The translations under genes and the position numbers were made by a program. The notes beneath the pieces are model-generated. The model did not search any database. It was given only the letters and a program-made list of their open reading frames with translations, and was not told the DNA's origin. Below are positions 60,840 through 64,000 of a stretch of 64,000 nucleotides of DNA, one piece after another. Location of the stretch: assembly GCF_003852315.1 (NCBI RefSeq), contig NZ_CP027762.1, positions 1,407,501 to 1,471,500 on the forward strand, written 5' to 3'. Every line of letters starts with the position of its first letter. Position 1 is the first letter of the stretch. Source of the stretch: Pseudomonas sp. LBUM920 (GTDB lineage Bacteria; Pseudomonadota; Gammaproteobacteria; Pseudomonadales; Pseudomonadaceae).

Positions 60840-61468
60840 CGACGCAAATGGGCCTGGACTTCAGCCTGGTCGCGCAAGTGCACGAGCTGGTCGCCGGGGT
60901 TGACGAAGTAGGGCGCGGCCCGCTGTGTGGCGCCGTCGTCACGGCGGCGGTGATTCTCGATCCGAACCGCCCGATCCTGGGCCTCAACGACTCGAAAAAA
61001 CTCACCGAAGCGCGTCGCGAAAAGCTTTACGACGAGATCTGTGAAAAAGCTCTGAGCTGGCATATTGCCCGGGCTGAAGTCGAAGAAATCGACGAGCTGA
61101 ACATCCTTCACGCGACCATGCTGGCCATGCAGCGCGCAGTGGAAGGCCTGCATATCACGCCCAAAATGGCGATGATCGACGGTAACCGTTGCCCGAAACT
61201 GGCGATGCCTGCCGAAGCGGTGGTCAAGGGTGACAGCAAGGTTCCGGCCATCGCTGCCGCCTCGATCCTGGCCAAAGTCAGCCGTGACCGTGAGATGGCC
61301 GCGTTTGAGTTGATCTACCCCGGCTACGGCATGGCTGGCCATAAAGGCTATCCGACGCCCGTTCATCTGGAAGCCCTCGCTCGCCTCGGCCCCACGCCGA
61401 TCCATCGCCGCTCGTTCGCCCCGGTCCGCCAGGCTTACGAGCTGCGCGAGAGCCTCATCGAGGTTTAG
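60836..61468 (+). CDS. rnhB: Ribonuclease HII
   Basis: A 210-residue RNase H-type nuclease that removes ribonucleotides from DNA. The DEVGRG motif (AGVDEVGRGPLCGAV) supplies catalytic Asp/Glu, with further acidic residues in MIDGNR. Overlaps lpxB by four bases. Confidence 0.97.
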   Translation: MTTQMGLDFSLVAQVHELVAGVDEVGRGPLCGAVVTAAVILDPNRPILGLNDSKKLTEARREKLYDEICEKALSWHIARAEVEEIDELNILHATMLAMQRAVEGLHITPKMAMIDGNRCPKLAMPAEAVVKGDSKVPAIAAASILAKVSRDREMAAFELIYPGYGMAGHKGYPTPVHLEALARLGPTPIHRRSFAPVRQAYELRESLIEV

Positions 61469-61490
61469 TCGCGAGGCTGATGTTTTGCTC

Positions 61491-61518
61491 AAGGCCCGGT
61501 ACAATCCGGGCCTTGTTG
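61491..61518 (+). terminator. Hairpin between rnhB and dnaE
   Basis: Stem AAGGCCCGG / CCGGGCCTT around TACAAT, followed by GTTGTTG. Partial T-run; a weak terminator or attenuator before dnaE. Confidence 0.6.
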
Positions 61519-61544
61519 TCTCCACGTATTAGAACAGGATCACT

Positions 61545-64000
<2,456 letters not shown>

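Noticed and set aside
61485..61505. TTGCTC...TACAAT as a dnaE promoter
   Set aside because: The spacer is only 9 bp; TACAAT is the loop of a hairpin.

Overview
The window is a 64 kb stretch of a fluorescent Pseudomonas chromosome, most likely of the P. fluorescens group. It is GC-rich and almost fully coding. Its gene order largely follows, from memory, the P. aeruginosa PAO1 block that runs from wspF/wspR through prfB-lysS, ppc-adk, mexLJK, plsB, dapD, dapC-glnD and map-rpsB to dnaE. It is dotted with paired REP palindromes (REPINs) of the GTGGGAG...GGCTTGC type known from P. fluorescens SBW25. I saw no rRNA, tRNA, insertion sequence, prophage or CRISPR array.

Layout. (1) 1-4.8 kb: the end of the Wsp surface-sensing operon (wspF partial, wspR diguanylate cyclase), then prfB with its programmed +1 frameshift and lysS. 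(2) 4.8-11.3 kb: a TetR regulator, a lipoprotein, a QEGLA-motif protein with a metallopeptidase-like HExxxH motif, a lipoprotein alpha/beta hydrolase, a small membrane protein, a small Gly/Gln/Met-rich protein behind a consensus hrp box, and the lptF OmpA-like lipoprotein operon on the minus strand with a candidate AlgU promoter. (3) 11.4-20.2 kb: ppc, adk, tsaB, a DUF72 protein, a PEP mutase-like enzyme, an extensin-like protein, a protein with a duplicated 45-residue module, and rsmJ. (4) 20.3-25.8 kb: a mexL-mexJK type efflux locus with a palindromic intergenic operator, plus a LysE-family exporter. (5) 25.9-42.7 kb: envelope and lysine/mDAP genes (DUF4197 protein, YbaY-like lipoprotein, plsB, csp, rlmA, dapE, ndvB, tcdA, csdE-csdA, dapD, an ArsC-like reductase, a Na+/H+ antiporter, dapC). 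(6) 42.9-64 kb: glnD and map, diverging from the large translation/envelope operon rpsB-tsf-pyrH-frr-uppS-cdsA-dxr-rseP-bamA-skp-lpxD-fabZ-lpxA-lpxB-rnhB-dnaE, with dnaE running off the window.

How the genes work together. The right-hand third is a growth-linked cluster joining protein synthesis (S2, EF-Ts, RRF, Map), isoprenoid, phospholipid and lipid A precursors (uppS, cdsA, dxr, lpxD, fabZ, lpxA, lpxB) and outer membrane assembly (bamA, skp, rseP). dapC, dapD and dapE supply meso-diaminopimelate for peptidoglycan and lysine.

The most distinctive signal is the hrp box GGAACC-N15-CCACTGA at 8964-8991. It lies 58 nt upstream of a 97-residue protein that has no Cys and no aromatic residue, which suggests an orphan HrpL-controlled, possibly harpin-like or secreted gene outside any type III secretion cluster.
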